A model generated the notes under the pieces. The model searched no databases, had not been told where the DNA came from, and saw only the letters and a list, made by a program, of their open reading frames with translations. From the NCBI GenBank assembly GCA_002104905.1, contig MCFE01000375.1, positions 1 through 64,000 of the forward strand: a DNA stretch of 64,000 bases, given 5' to 3'. Of the stretch, positions 33,150-43,385 are shown one piece after another. A program made the translations under genes and the position numbers. Origin of the DNA: Basidiobolus meristosporus CBS 931.73. Taxonomy: Eukaryota; Basidiobolomycota; Basidiobolomycetes; Basidiobolales; Basidiobolaceae. Numbering within the stretch: the first letter of the stretch is position 1; each line of letters begins with the position of its first letter.

Positions 33150-33470
33150 ATGTCTTTCTTGTGTGATTTCTTTGCAGGCAGGGATTGGGGGTATCTTGAC
33201 TCTGAACTGTCCTTGGAGGAACCATAATTGGTTTTCTTATACTTTGTACTGACACCATTTACTTTGAAAGTCTCTCTTCAGCTTGTTTGTAGTGACATGT
33301 TTGGGGCACTCCCCTCTTCTTTTGAAGCAGATTATGTCCTTATAGTCATTGCTGACAAGCACTTGGCAAATGGGATAGCAACTGAGGAAGTCTGCATCCT
33401 GGTGTTTCTTACCAGTGCAATGAATTATTTTGAAGTTGTATTCTTGTAGTCTGAGGCCCCAACATGCTAG

Positions 33471-33947
33471 TCAACCACTAAAGTCTTTAGTTTTCATCAG
33501 CCAGACCAGTATGCTGTGATCCATTACCACTGTGAATTGGCTACCATGTATGTATGTATGTAACTGTTTAAATGAATAAGCAACAGACAGACATTCTATC
33601 TTGGTAATGGGGTAGTGATGTTTGTGTTTGTTTAGCAAACAGCTCATGTCACCAATTGGGTGGAATTTGCCAGGTTGGTGGTATTGTCCCAGTATGGTGC
33701 CCATACCAGTAAGACTTCCATCACAGTTAATGCAAAATCTTGCATCCCAATTAGGAAAATGTAACACTGGTGGTGACATCAAGGAATGTTTCAGCTGATT
33801 GAAAGTCACCATGTGCTGCCTGTTGTTAACTACTAAGCGCTTTAGACTTTGTGTTTCAAATTTTGGCGGCATCCATACTTCAGGGATCAAGATTACTTCC
33901 AGTTGCTTGGATGCCTTTGTTGCGGTTATCATTGCTCCACTTGTCAA
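33471..33947 (-). pseudogene. nested gypsy RNase H
   Basis: Minus-strand reading with HMVTFNQLKHSLMSPPVL, HFPNWDARFCINCDGSLTGM, HYPITKIECLSVAYSFKQL and FTVVMDHSILVWLM, the standard RT-connection and RNase H order. The catalytic CDGS is in the position of T-D-A-S. It starts directly after the protease end, so RT is deleted. Confidence 0.8.
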
Positions 33948-33964
33948 ACAAGTTATTGGTGTCT

Positions 33965-34440
33965 CTAAGAGATCACCATCTCACTGGCAGGTGGTATTTT
34001 CATCACCTTTTGTGTGATGATTGGAGACTGCAATGGTTTCACCTCTTCAATAGTCAAACCATTGCTACACTCCTTCCTCTCATTGGCAATATGAATCAGC
34101 AGGATACTATTGGTATCCCACCTGAGTTCAGATGCACTGTAAAGTATGTCCATCTTATGTTGGATAAACCCACTCTTGCCAATGAGTAAGTTGTTGGCTG
34201 CAATGGGTTGGACCACAATATCTTGGTGTATAATTAAGTTGCCTAGCTGGATGGGGCAATTAGGCACTACTCCTACTGTTGTGTCTGGTTGGTCATTTGT
34301 TAGCCATACCCAAATGGTGTTGTTGGGGACTATATCCAACTTTAGCTGTTTTGCTAATGACTCTGACATGATCAATGTAGAAGATCCTGTGTCAATAAGG
34401 GCAAGAATCTCCTTATTCTCTATACTTACCTTTACATATG
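33965..34440 (-). pseudogene. nested gypsy aspartic protease
   Basis: IENKEILALIDTGSSTLIMS with the active-site DTGSS, then SESLAKQLKLDIVPNN and NLLIGKSGFIQHKMDILYSA, a typical retropepsin fold reading. Continues C-terminally to MKIPPASEMVIS and stops where RT should begin. Confidence 0.75.
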
Positions 34441-34999
34441 TACCATTATTTGGTTTTTATTGGACTATATGGTTGACATGAAGGGTTGTTATCTCCTTCA
34501 ATCTCACTATTGGCTCCTTGACTAGAGCTGGGGCAAGTCCCAGTAAATTGGTTATCGACAGGGTTGCCTTAGTTTTCTCTAGTATCTTCATTATGGGGAA
34601 TAGGCCATGTGAAGATGTACTAGCATTCTTTGTTTGCTTCAACACTTCTTCCCAAGGCTTATTCTGTACCTCTTCAACTAACTCCACATTCTTTCCTTTT
34701 GACAAAACCACTACTGCAGGTTCCTTTGCCTCCTCTCTAGAAGCATCATGTCAATGCTTCTTCTTCCGCACTTCAACTGCTCTGACCACTTATGGGGATC
34801 CCTGTCCTTCAATCACTTGTATTACTATAGGGTAGCCCCATAGCAAGACAACCACTTGTACTTGCTTGACCAACTCTTGCAGCGTTTTACATCCCTGTTG
34901 ATCTTTGAATGCCCTACATCTTACTTTGTTGTCTAAGCCCATGATATAAGACCTCATGAGCTGTCATTTGGCAGCTTTGTCCTTTGGGAGACCTCAAAC

Positions 35000-35329
35000 T
35001 CATTGGAGAAACAGTTCAGTGTAGGCTTCATAGCTCTCACTGCTTTTCTTCCATGAAGACAGTAAAAGGGCTTTGTAGTGGCACCCCTTGGCATATAGAA
35101 AGTGTATCTTATAGGCTTCTTCTAGTACATCCCAGCCGTCATTAACTATGTCTTCCAACCCATAATGCCATTGCCATGCTGGACCTTCCATTTGTGTTGC
35201 AAACTCCCTTACTTTCTTGTGGTTGTCCCATCCTGCATCCACTGTAACTCTCTCCAACTTATCAAACCACTCAAGGGCTTTCTCTTTCTTTCCCTTGTAG
35301 GTTTTTAGTTTGATTGTAGTTGTCATTAC
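35000..35329 (-). pseudogene. nested gypsy gag
   Basis: From MTTTIKLKTYKGKKEK near 35,326: EWFDKLERVTVDAGWDNHKK and REFATQMEGPAWQWHYGL, the usual Ty3 gag W-x2-F/L and A-x-W-x-W/Y pattern, then SWKKSSESYEAYTELFLQ to a stop. A zinc knuckle was not found, and the protein is probably truncated. Confidence 0.65.
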
Positions 35330-35369
35330 CTCATTTGTGCTTATTTCTGCAGAGACAGCACCAAATATG

Positions 35370-35742
35370 TGGGTTATCACTGACTGTACCTGGTGAGTGG
35401 GAGAGCTTGTAGGTCAAGTCAGTACCACTTGGTTCAGCATAGCTTCTAATAGAAGGTAGAAAGATAATAAAGACTTGTGTTTATTCTGTCCAAATCTTCC
35501 TGTTCTGTTACTTGGTTCAATTGGATTTATATATATATCACTTGGGAGGCATAGATAAAAGACCATTTGTTATAAAATAGGGGTGTGAACACCTTCCTGT
35601 TATGGTAAGTGTTCCAACTAGATAAGGGCAGGAATAGGAGGGATGATGCAGGGGGAATCATAGGGAGGATACTGGAGGACTCTGGGTAGGACTCTGGGGA
35701 GAACTCTTGGACAAACAGTTGGTACTACATTCAGTACTTGCA
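35370..35742 (-). repeat. nested gypsy 5' LTR
   Basis: Minus strand begins TGCAAGTACTGAATG and ends CAGTCAGTGATAACCCA; pairs with 30,691-31,067. The sequence just inside it, TATTTGGTGCTGTCTCTG, could be the primer-binding area. Confidence 0.8.
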
Positions 35743-35900
35743 CTGTAGTGGGGTAACAGTGACACCCACTGACAGATTTGTCCACTCCCATATCTTCTAC
35801 TTCCCTATTTCTCTGCTACCCTTATTTCAGTTTTATCCCATTTGTCTTATCTGACTAGTACTGTCCCATAAGCTGGTTAACTATAATACCAGCTTATTGG

Positions 35901-36107
35901 ACTTGTTCCATCATTCCAGCTGATCATAGTGCCCAATAGTGCCATAGCATGCCAGATGGTGCCTGATCATGCTATAGAGTGCCAGATGGTGCCATACAAT
36001 GCCAATTTGGGATCAAAATTTACATGCATATGACCCTAAAATATCAAATTAACAACAAAATATAGAGCACTTTCTGGCACTATGATCAATGGCACAATGA
36101 AACTAGT
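35901..36107. mobile_element. 207-bp inverted-repeat transposon (MITE)
   Basis: Ends are imperfect inverted repeats of about 40 bp: ACTTGTTCCATCATTCCAGC with TGATCATAGTGCC on the left, and the reverse complement of the right end starts ACTAGTTTCATTGTGCCATT with TGATCATAGTGCC. The interior is AT-rich with several (A/T)GTGCC units. The end sequence and AGTGCC repeats are those of the larger transposon at 45,048-49,057. It sits inside the copia gag region, so it inserted after or into that element. Confidence 0.65.
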
Positions 36108-36639
36108 ATGATCACCACTACCTGCTGCTACCTAAACTTCCAATCACAAATCACAGGACCCTCCCATGAAACCTCAGCAACAGCCAACTGACCTTGGAGG
36201 CATTACTTGTGAGAAATACTCTGAGATGGTATCTTTTTTATATTTGACTCTTTCCCCAGCTTGTTTGTATACAGGGAAAGATACATTTTGGCTTTTGTAA
36301 CTGTTTACTACTGATGCCTTTTTATCAAGTCCCTGCTGGTGAGATTCACAGATGTATTGACCTTGGTAGCTCTAGTACATTGTCATCTCAAAGGACACTA
36401 AACCCAGCACATAATTTTGTTATGATACCAACTAAGTTGAGGATTGTAACTCACTGGTTTTCCATCTACATGCTTGTGACTTTATTCCCCTTCACATTAG
36501 AGGAGAGGCAGAGCCCAAGCATTCCTTTCAAGCTTTTATCATAGGTTATTGCATCCAGTGAGCACCCCACACACAAGATACTTCAGAAGTGTTAGGCATA
36601 TATCTCCCTTGAGCTTGTACACCACCACAGCACTTGATT

Positions 36640-36932
36640 GTCTTAATTTTTGATGCTGGGGTCTTGCTTATATCTAATTAAAGGTCAGGTCTTCTGTTCT
36701 GGACTCTAAATCTAGTACAAAGCCCTGAAACTTGTCTGTTGAGCTACTCAGGATGGTAACTGTCACATCCTCATCAGCAGTAGGTACACCCACAGATTTC
36801 ATCTCCCATGACAGTATCCCAAAGCCCTCTTTATTGTAGCTGCATCTTCATCTTCACTGTCCACACTTTGTAGTCAAATCCATTCAGCTTTTCAGCAGTG
36901 TAAGAGATTCCAGTAACAGCAGTAGTGGACAT
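36640..36932 (-). pseudogene. copia gag N-terminal part
   Basis: ATG at 36,932: STTAVTGISYTAEKLNGFDY then KVWTVKMKMQLQ, a stop in place of Gln and RGLWDTVMG, which is the copia gag start (L-x-G-x-N/D-Y-x-x-W...LW). After a frame change it continues VPTADEDVTVTILSSSTDKF and SRTEDLTFN to another stop. This fixes the 5' end of the copia element. Confidence 0.75.
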
Positions 36933-36963
36933 TACAGAGAGTGACAGCTTGGGGCTCATGCCA

Positions 36964-37310
36964 TGTTGTAAGATTCTTGGAGATACTAGAAGTGATTGGG
37001 AGAACAAGTACATTATGTGGTTTTCACTTAAAGATTTATCAAAGGTAAAAGTAGTGTTTATGCTTTTATATAGTCTTGGGATAACAGACATATAACATAG
37101 GCTTAGGAAGGTCCCAAGAACTTGTGTGCAAAGTTTAGGGCTGTTTGACCAATTTTGAGAATTTTATGTTCTGGGTACTTAATATTCCTTTGAAAATATT
37201 CTAAGTATACCCCAACACGGAATTTGGTGAGTACTCACTAGGACTTGAAGGTAATGATCTAAGGAACTAAGTTAGGCAAATATTCTGGCAGAATACCAAT
37301 TTTTGCAACA
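36964..37310 (-). repeat. copia 5' LTR
   Basis: Minus strand starts TGTTGCAAAAATTGG and ends AATCTTACAACA. It is followed directly by TGGCATGAGCCC, resembling the initiator-Met primer-binding site TGGTATCAGAGC. Partner of 28,328-28,675. Confidence 0.85.
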
Positions 37311-37599
37311 GTTGCTACTATTTGCCATGAACACCTCCTGAGAATTGGCAAAGAACTTATTGGTATTTGGCCAATATATTTCTTCTCCCTGCTGGATTGT
37401 AGTCCCCCTGGTAAGTGAACTCTGGCTCTTTTTTGTGTGAGTTCTGAATTAAATGGTGTAGAAGCTGGCTTGTGACCAAGAGAAACCCAGTAAGTTTTGG
37501 TCAAGTTGTTTAACAAAATTAGTTGCTTGTTATGTCAAACCCAACCATGAATAACTGCACTAATCACCCACTCATTGGGGCTGCTTAGACTATGAATGC

Positions 37600-39540
37600 T
37601 AAAGCATAGGTGTCTCTATGTGCACATCTGTCCTCAGTATTCTCCAAATCTTCCTGGCTGTTGTCCAAATTTCAACTCATCACATTCATCACAGACTTGA
37701 GGGCTACATTCTTGATTAGATTGCAATACAGTAGTAGCTGTGACTTGACTTGTCTTCCCATATCCCCACACATCTGCACCATGGGACACTCCCAAAGTGT
37801 GAAGCAAGGCCTAATATTCTCCTCACACCAAGCAAGAGGGAGTGGAGAATGGGCACAGTAGCACAAGAGATATATGCAGGCAGCTTTATGCTTCTGGTAG
37901 AGCTGCATAAATCCCATGACAAACTCCTTGCATGAAAGCTGTGGTTGCATTAAGTTGTCATGTGTGATCTGCTTCAGGATAAATATTCCTACAATGCCAA
38001 CATATAACTCTCCATGCTTCCAATGTATTTCTGGTAGAAACAGCTTCAGAAGGCTACATAAATAATGACATATTCAGTTCAATCAGTCCTTCCATTTCTA
38101 TAGTAGTATATAAGAATGAATGTTGATTGGAGCTTGTGAGAAGTGGTTAGGGTAATAGATACTCTGTAATATCTTGCCAATTCTTTGAAATATCTCAATT
38201 ATCATGAAGTGCTTATTAATGTTGAATTGCCCCATTTGCAACTTAAACATTAGTATATGGATATTATTGAAAAGAAAATGCATTTCAACCAGTGGAATTA
38301 TAGTATGTGCTTTAACATTAGGACTATTTACTATCATTCTTCTGAAAAGATACAAAATTCATTCAGCAATGGTCACAGGTAGCTATCCAGGTTGGACAGT
38401 GTTTTGGCCCAAATACCAGTGACACTGCCATTGAATTTATGCTCCAATACTGTCAGATAGGTGGCAGATTCAGGTTGATTAGAATCAGTAGCCAGCCAAC
38501 TTTGCTAGTAGAGTACTTACTTACCTAGGTGTTTCCATGTGCACATCTGTTGTCAGTATTTTCCAACTCTTCCTGGCTGTCCTCAATGTGCCATATCAAC
38601 ACATCCATGTTGGATGTGAGAGTAATATTCTTAATGACAATGGGATATAGAAGTACCTGTAACTTGACTTGTCATCCGATCTCCCCAAACATCCACTCCA
38701 TGGGAACTCCTATAAGGTGAAGAAAAGCCCAATATTCTCCACACACCAAGCAAGATGGAGTAGTGATTGGATACAATAGTGGCAGAGATCTACCCATACA
38801 GCTTTAAGTTTGTTGAATAACTGCTCAGATCCTGTCACATTCTTCTTGCACAAAAGATATAGATGTGTTAAGTAGGCATTGGTGATCTACTTCTGGACAT
38901 ATACTCCTACTATGTCCACATATGACTCCAAATGCTTCCAATGTATCCCTGAGAAAAAAATTGAGAAAAGGCCAGCAAAATACCATTGTAATATCAGTAG
39001 AATTCCAAGTGTCTCAAAATTGACAACACATAATATCTCTTTTTTTTGTTGATGGGCAGGTAAGCAGGTTCTCCAGGAGGAGACTGGACAAGCTAACATC
39101 CATACCAAATTTGGTAGTTAGCTGCCCATTACTTCCATCAAAAATTGCATTTGAAATTGGAACCCAATACACCAGCTGAATACCACCAAAATATCATTAG
39201 AATATCAGCAGAATACAAGCTAAAATCAGATGAATTCCAAGTTTAAGATTTTTCATAGGGGCACTCTTGGCAGAAATGGCTTCAAAAGGCCACTTGAGTA
39301 AGTACATATTGAGTTCATCTAGTCTTTGCATTTGTATTGTAGCAAATGCATACAAATAATGATTGAAGCCCATGAGAAGTACTAGGGTAGCAGATACTCT
39401 GTAATATCTTGCCAATTCTTTCAAATTTCTCTGGTATCTCAAAGGGCTCATTTAACTTGAAATGCCCCATGTACAACTTGGTCATCAGTAAAGGGATAGT
39501 GTTGAAAAGCAAATGCATTGCTCTTAGTGGAAAGGTCTTG
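37600..39540. repeat. direct duplication of a 0.8-kb unit
   Basis: Sequence from about 37,608 to 38,360 recurs from about 38,527 to 39,510 in the same orientation: compare ATGTGCACATCTGT at 37,619 and 38,537, ACACCAAGCAAGA at 37,826 and 38,742, and ATACTCTGTAATATCTTGCC at 38,157 and 39,390. Divergence is substantial. The second copy is longer because it carries an insertion at 38,948-39,262. The minus strand has protein-like but broken reading (CEENIRPCFTLWECPMVQMC) that I cannot assign. Confidence 0.6.
38948..39262 (+). mobile_element. 0.3-kb repeat, copy 2 (MITE-like)
   Basis: The two duplicated units match up to CCAATGTAT at about 38,947 and resume at TGGCAGAAATGGCTTCA near 39,267, so the intervening ~315 bp is an insertion. 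Its sequence is the inverted counterpart of 26,338-26,690. Ends CCCTGAGAAAAA and TTTTTCATAGGGG are weakly inverted. There is no ORF. Confidence 0.55.
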
Positions 39541-39735
39541 CTCCAACAAATACCCTTTATCTTAGTATCTCTGATTTCTGACTAATTCCATATTCTGGCC
39601 AAAGGCTTATAGTTTGCTAACTTTGCTCCAATTGCATACTGATCTCTGTATATTCTCTCTGCAGGAGAATGATGCTCTCAGTATTGGCTTATGGGTAATA
39701 ATAATGTATGCAAGGCAAATGAAGAACTTACAGCT

Positions 39736-41700
39736 CAAGATTATCAAAACCTCTTTGAAATTCCAGCTAAAATTGCAACTGTTCAAGCAAAGAAGCAATT
39801 AATTTTGCAGCCAAAAGCAATAGAGGTGCCACTCAAACTCAATGGCCAGTCATATGTAGCACTACTGGATACTGGATCATCCAACTCTATTGTATCACCC
39901 AATGTAGTCAAAGAACTCAAATTGTAAATAAAAAAGTGACCAGAAAAAATTATAAGTGTATCTAAGGATCTCTCAGCCCCAAGAATTGGTATCACCAACC
40001 CAATCAGCATACATTGTGGTTCAATGACTATAATCCATCAAATGGAGGTTATTGACATTCCAGATGGACCTCAGGTAGTCATTGGTCTAGACACCTTCAC
40101 CAGACTTGGCTTTCACATAGGCAGACTACCAGTTTCATATCATGGAATCACTAAGTCCCAGCCACCCAGAATGGATCAGGTTCCCAAGATTATCTCTCCC
40201 CATCCAGAAGCAGTGGTGTCAACCTAAACTTTTCAAGCATATTCTCACTCAGCCAAATTGGAAATTTAGCCAGCCATTGAAAGAAACCCAGCCACTCCCA
40301 GGAACAGTTTCTACACTATTCCAGAATCCATTGTTATGCTAGAAACCCCACATGGTGAATCATCATGGAGGAGGCAATACCCAATTCCACAATCATGTCA
40401 ACACTTGGTTGATGAAATAGTCCAAAAGTGGGCGGACAATAGAATTATCACTCAAGCCCCTGTCAACACAACATTCAACATCCCTTTGATGCTTGCACCT
40501 ATGAAAGATGCTGATGGAAATCTAACTCTGAAGAGACCCTGTTTGGACTCTAGGCCTCTGAACAAGCTTCTCCAAGATGATAAATTTCCAATTCCTAGAA
40601 TCCCGGATATCTTTTCCTCACTATCAGGCGCAAAAGTATTCTCTAAACTGGACTTGAAGGATGCATATCACCAATTCCAGATCCTTCCTGATCATCAGCA
40701 TAAGACTGCCTTTACTTGGAATACTATGCAATGGATATTTCAGGGAGCTTCCTGTGGCCTAAAGACACTGAGCAGCATGTTCCAGAGAGTCATGACTATA
40801 ATACTCAAGAACACACCATATGCCTTAGTATTTGCTGATGATGTCATTGTATTTTCCACAAACCGTGATGATCATGCAACCCATGTCACTGATGTGATCA
40901 ATAGACTGAAAGCTGCTGGACCAATTCTTAATGCAGAGAAGTGCATTGTTGCCTGCCTCAAAATCAATCCACTTGGATTCATTGTTGCACCAGATGGCCA
41001 CCAGCTTGATCCTTTCAAACTGGTCAATATTTGTGAATGGCCAAAACCCACTAGTACTGAGCAACTCCAACATTATCTTGGAGTATTCAGCTATTTCAGG
41101 GAACATATTCCTCTCATGTACACATTGAGTGCCCCTTTAGATGCATTACATCATTGTCCTGATCTTGCCTCAGCATGGAACCTGACTTATGACCAAGCAA
41201 TTGAGTCACTCTGCCAGTTACTCTCACAAGCACCCACCTTAGCCTACCCAGATTTTACTGAGATGTTTGTTGTTCCTACAGATGCATCTAATTTTGGGTT
41301 GGGGGTTGTCATTGACCAGGATGAAGAACAAAATCCACCCCACTGGATCTCTTTTCAAGCCAGATCCCTACAACCTGCTGAGAGAAACTATTCTCCCACC
41401 AAGAAGGAGCTACTTGCCATAGTCTTTGCCTTGAAGAAGTTTCATCAATACTTATGGGGTAACCCTTTTACTTTATACACAGACCACTGAGCCCTTCTCT
41501 GTATTAATACTCCAAAGACTCTGACTCCAACGCTTACCAACTGGCTTGATACTCTACTTAATTATGAATATACAGTTATTCATTGCCCAGGAAGCCTCAA
41601 CATCCTGCATGATTACCTTTCAAGACTTTCCCCAACTTCACCTAGGGAGGGACATGGGATTACTTACATAATCAGTAAGCTCACTACAGCTCCCAAAATA
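39736..41700 (+). pseudogene. chromovirus protease, RT and RNase H
   Basis: Protease ALLDTGSSNSIVSPNVVKEL ends at a TAA. RT from 40,336 is open for 384 codons: RQYPIPQSCQHLVDEIVQ, FSKLDLKDAYHQFQILPDH, then YALVFADDVIVFS at about 40,820-40,857 with the catalytic pair intact. RT connection and RNase H: YPDFTEMFVVPTDASNFG, ERNYSPTKKELLAIVFAL, FTLYTDH followed by a TGA where Q is usual (41,488). Reading resumes in frame to SLNILHDYLSRLSP. This is the longest intact retroelement frame in the window. Confidence 0.85.
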
Positions 41701-41779
41701 TTCCCTCAACTGGATTCAGCAACTTGGAAGATCCCACAAGCCAATGAAAGAAAAGCATTGAAACAGAGGAGTCATTACT

Positions 41780-42910
41780 TGGCCACTTTGGTGCTGACAC
41801 ACTTATGAAGAAGCTACACTCTAATGGATATCACTGGCCAAGTATCAAAGCTGACTGCCTAGTATTTGTCCAGTCTTGCAGAAAATCTCAGCTTTACTAT
41901 ATCAGCCACCATGGATTTCACCCTTTGAGTCCCATCCATGCAAGCCTTCCTATGGATCATATTGCAATTGATCTAGCTGCACCTTTTACCAATAGTGATG
42001 ATGGCAATCACTACCAAGACAAGTATGCTGGCACTATTGCGCAAGCACTATTCAAGCTCTTCTACCTATTTGGATTCCCCAAGGTCATTCAGTTTGAGTA
42101 ATGGAACAGAATTTGTAAGTCATGTGATCAGGGTCCTTTGCCAGAGTAGCACCATTGATCACCTCTGATCACTCCCTATCATCCCAAAGCTGATGGACTT
42201 GCTGAAAGACATGTTCAGACCTCAGCGAGCATCATGAGGGAATCTATCAAAGGTACCAAGAAGATTTGGGACAAGTACATTCCAACAGTACAGTATGCTA
42301 TAAACACCAAAATTGCTGCTCACATGAATCATCACAACTTTCTTTGATGTTTGGAAGAAAACTCAACTACTTTGGAGACTATCAGAATACAGAGTTTGCA
42401 AAGTTGAACACTGATAAGCTAAAGAACCAACTTGAGTACCTTACCAACATTGTCTACCCTGCTATCAGTGCCAGAAGTAAGACCTCACAGCAGAAGATGA
42501 CTTCAACATACAGCTCAAGACACAGGAACAGCAGTTTCCTTGATGGGTCATATTTCATGACACTAGACCCAATCCAACAATCTAAATTTGAACCCAAATA
42601 TGAAAGCCCATTCAAAGTAATCAGATGTACCACTGAAGGATCTTGTGTACTTCAGGACAATACTGGAGCACTGCTACCCAAAAGCTTTCCACCTTCTTCA
42701 CTCAAGCACATATCTCAACACCCAGTTACTTCTGAATCATATGAAGTTGAAGCTATTGGTGACCTTGATAGAGAAGAACCAAATTGACTTTATTTAGTAA
42801 AGTGGAAAGGTTATGATGCCAAACACAATACTGGGGAACCTATTACCAACTTTGATATTGTTGCCATCATTGATCAGTATTGGAGCTGCAGGGGAACCCA
42901 GAGGGTATCA
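41780..42910 (+). pseudogene. chromovirus integrase and chromodomain
   Basis: Integrase zinc region MKKLHSNGYHWPSIKADC, then DHIAIDLAAPFTNSDDGNHY with the first Asp, then YHPKADGLAERHVQTSASIM with the Glu region, across two shifts and several stops. The C-terminal part (GSYFMTLDPIQQSKFEPKYE) is followed by a chromodomain: YEVEAIGDLDREEPN, a TGA, LYLVKWKGYDAKHNTGEPIT and VAIIDQYW. The usual TWEP is TGEP here, so the third aromatic-cage position is damaged. Confidence 0.75.
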
Positions 42911-42937
42911 GAAAACTCCTCTCCCAGGAGGAAGTGA

Positions 42938-43385
42938 TGTTGTACATCAACATTTAAAACTTAGTCATTTTCACTCAGTTAGAAAATCTAGTACCCTAAC
43001 TGATTTTCCCTAACCCAACCATAACTAATCCCTGTTGTTGTTTATTTTATCACTTCTCAGAATCTATTTTTAGCTGTCCCACCTGATCAATTTTCAAGCG
43101 GTCATTGCATCCTCATCTGATCTGCTAAGCTTTTCCAAAGGATTAGTCATCTAAGATCTATCCAACCACTTAGTAGTTGCCAGGACATTAGCTGATTAAT
43201 GATGCAACTTTTCATTTATCTTAGGCACCTATCAACACCCCAACAGGTTTCAATTAGTCCAGTCTGTTGGCGCTTACTAGTTGAACTTGATCAGAAAAAT
43301 ATAAATAAAGATTACTGAACCTTTTGGTTTAGTGTGTATCTCAGCAGAATTAAGATTGTGACTCAGCAAAATTCAGAATTCAACA
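42938..43385 (+). repeat. chromovirus 3' LTR
   Basis: Starts TGTTGTACATCAACA after the purine tract AGGAGGAAGTGA and ends ATTCAACA, TG..CA form, 448 bp. A TATAAATAAAG at about 43,303 resembles a promoter or poly(A) signal. No second copy exists in the window. Confidence 0.65.

Larger units (their letters stand above)
30691..35742 (-). mobile_element. nested Ty3/gypsy retrotransposon
   Basis: Lies within the copia gag, same orientation, between LTRs of 377 and 373 bp. Domain order on the minus strand is gag, protease, RNase H, integrase and an extra 3' ORF. The RT core (YxDD) is missing: the protease end and RNase H start nearly touch at about 33,950. The integrase has also lost the part between its first and second catalytic residues near 32,900. 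I find no clear target duplication. The two LTRs differ at scattered sites, many of them transitions. Confidence 0.8.
28328..37310 (-). mobile_element. Ty1/copia retrotransposon with nested insertions
   Basis: Minus-strand element bounded by LTRs of 348 and 347 bp and a perfect 5-bp target duplication, GTTGC, at 28,323-28,327 and 37,311-37,315. Order from the 5' LTR: primer-binding-like TGGCATGAGCCC, gag start, a nested inverted-repeat transposon, a complete nested Ty3/gypsy element, zinc-knuckle, protease, GAG-pre-integrase, integrase, then only the last residues of RNase H before the polypurine tract and 3' LTR. The reverse transcriptase and most of RNase H are missing between about 28,800 and 28,864, so it cannot move by itself. 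Stops and shifts occur throughout. Confidence 0.85.
39600..43385 (+). mobile_element. 5'-truncated chromovirus (Ty3/gypsy)
   Basis: Plus-strand pol and 3' LTR; the 5' LTR and most of gag are absent. Order: protease, RT, RNase H, integrase, chromodomain, polypurine tract, LTR. Protease and RT share a frame but stops lie between them (39,925; 40,225), and further stops and shifts break integrase. The chromodomain places it among chromoviruses, whose integrase tail targets heterochromatin. Confidence 0.8.

Noticed and set aside
33228-33449. Plus-strand frame with hydrophobic stretch
   Set aside because: Antisense to the gypsy RNase H-integrase region on the minus strand.
30685-35748. Target duplication for the nested gypsy (CTGTA next to both ends)
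   Set aside because: It requires an LTR not ending in CA and ignores about 20 bp of further LTR-LTR match, so the pair is probably coincidental.
26338-39262. The two inverted 0.3-kb repeats as ends of one 13-kb transposon
   Set aside because: One copy is shown to be an independent insertion into a duplicated sequence, so they are two small elements, not the ends of a large one.
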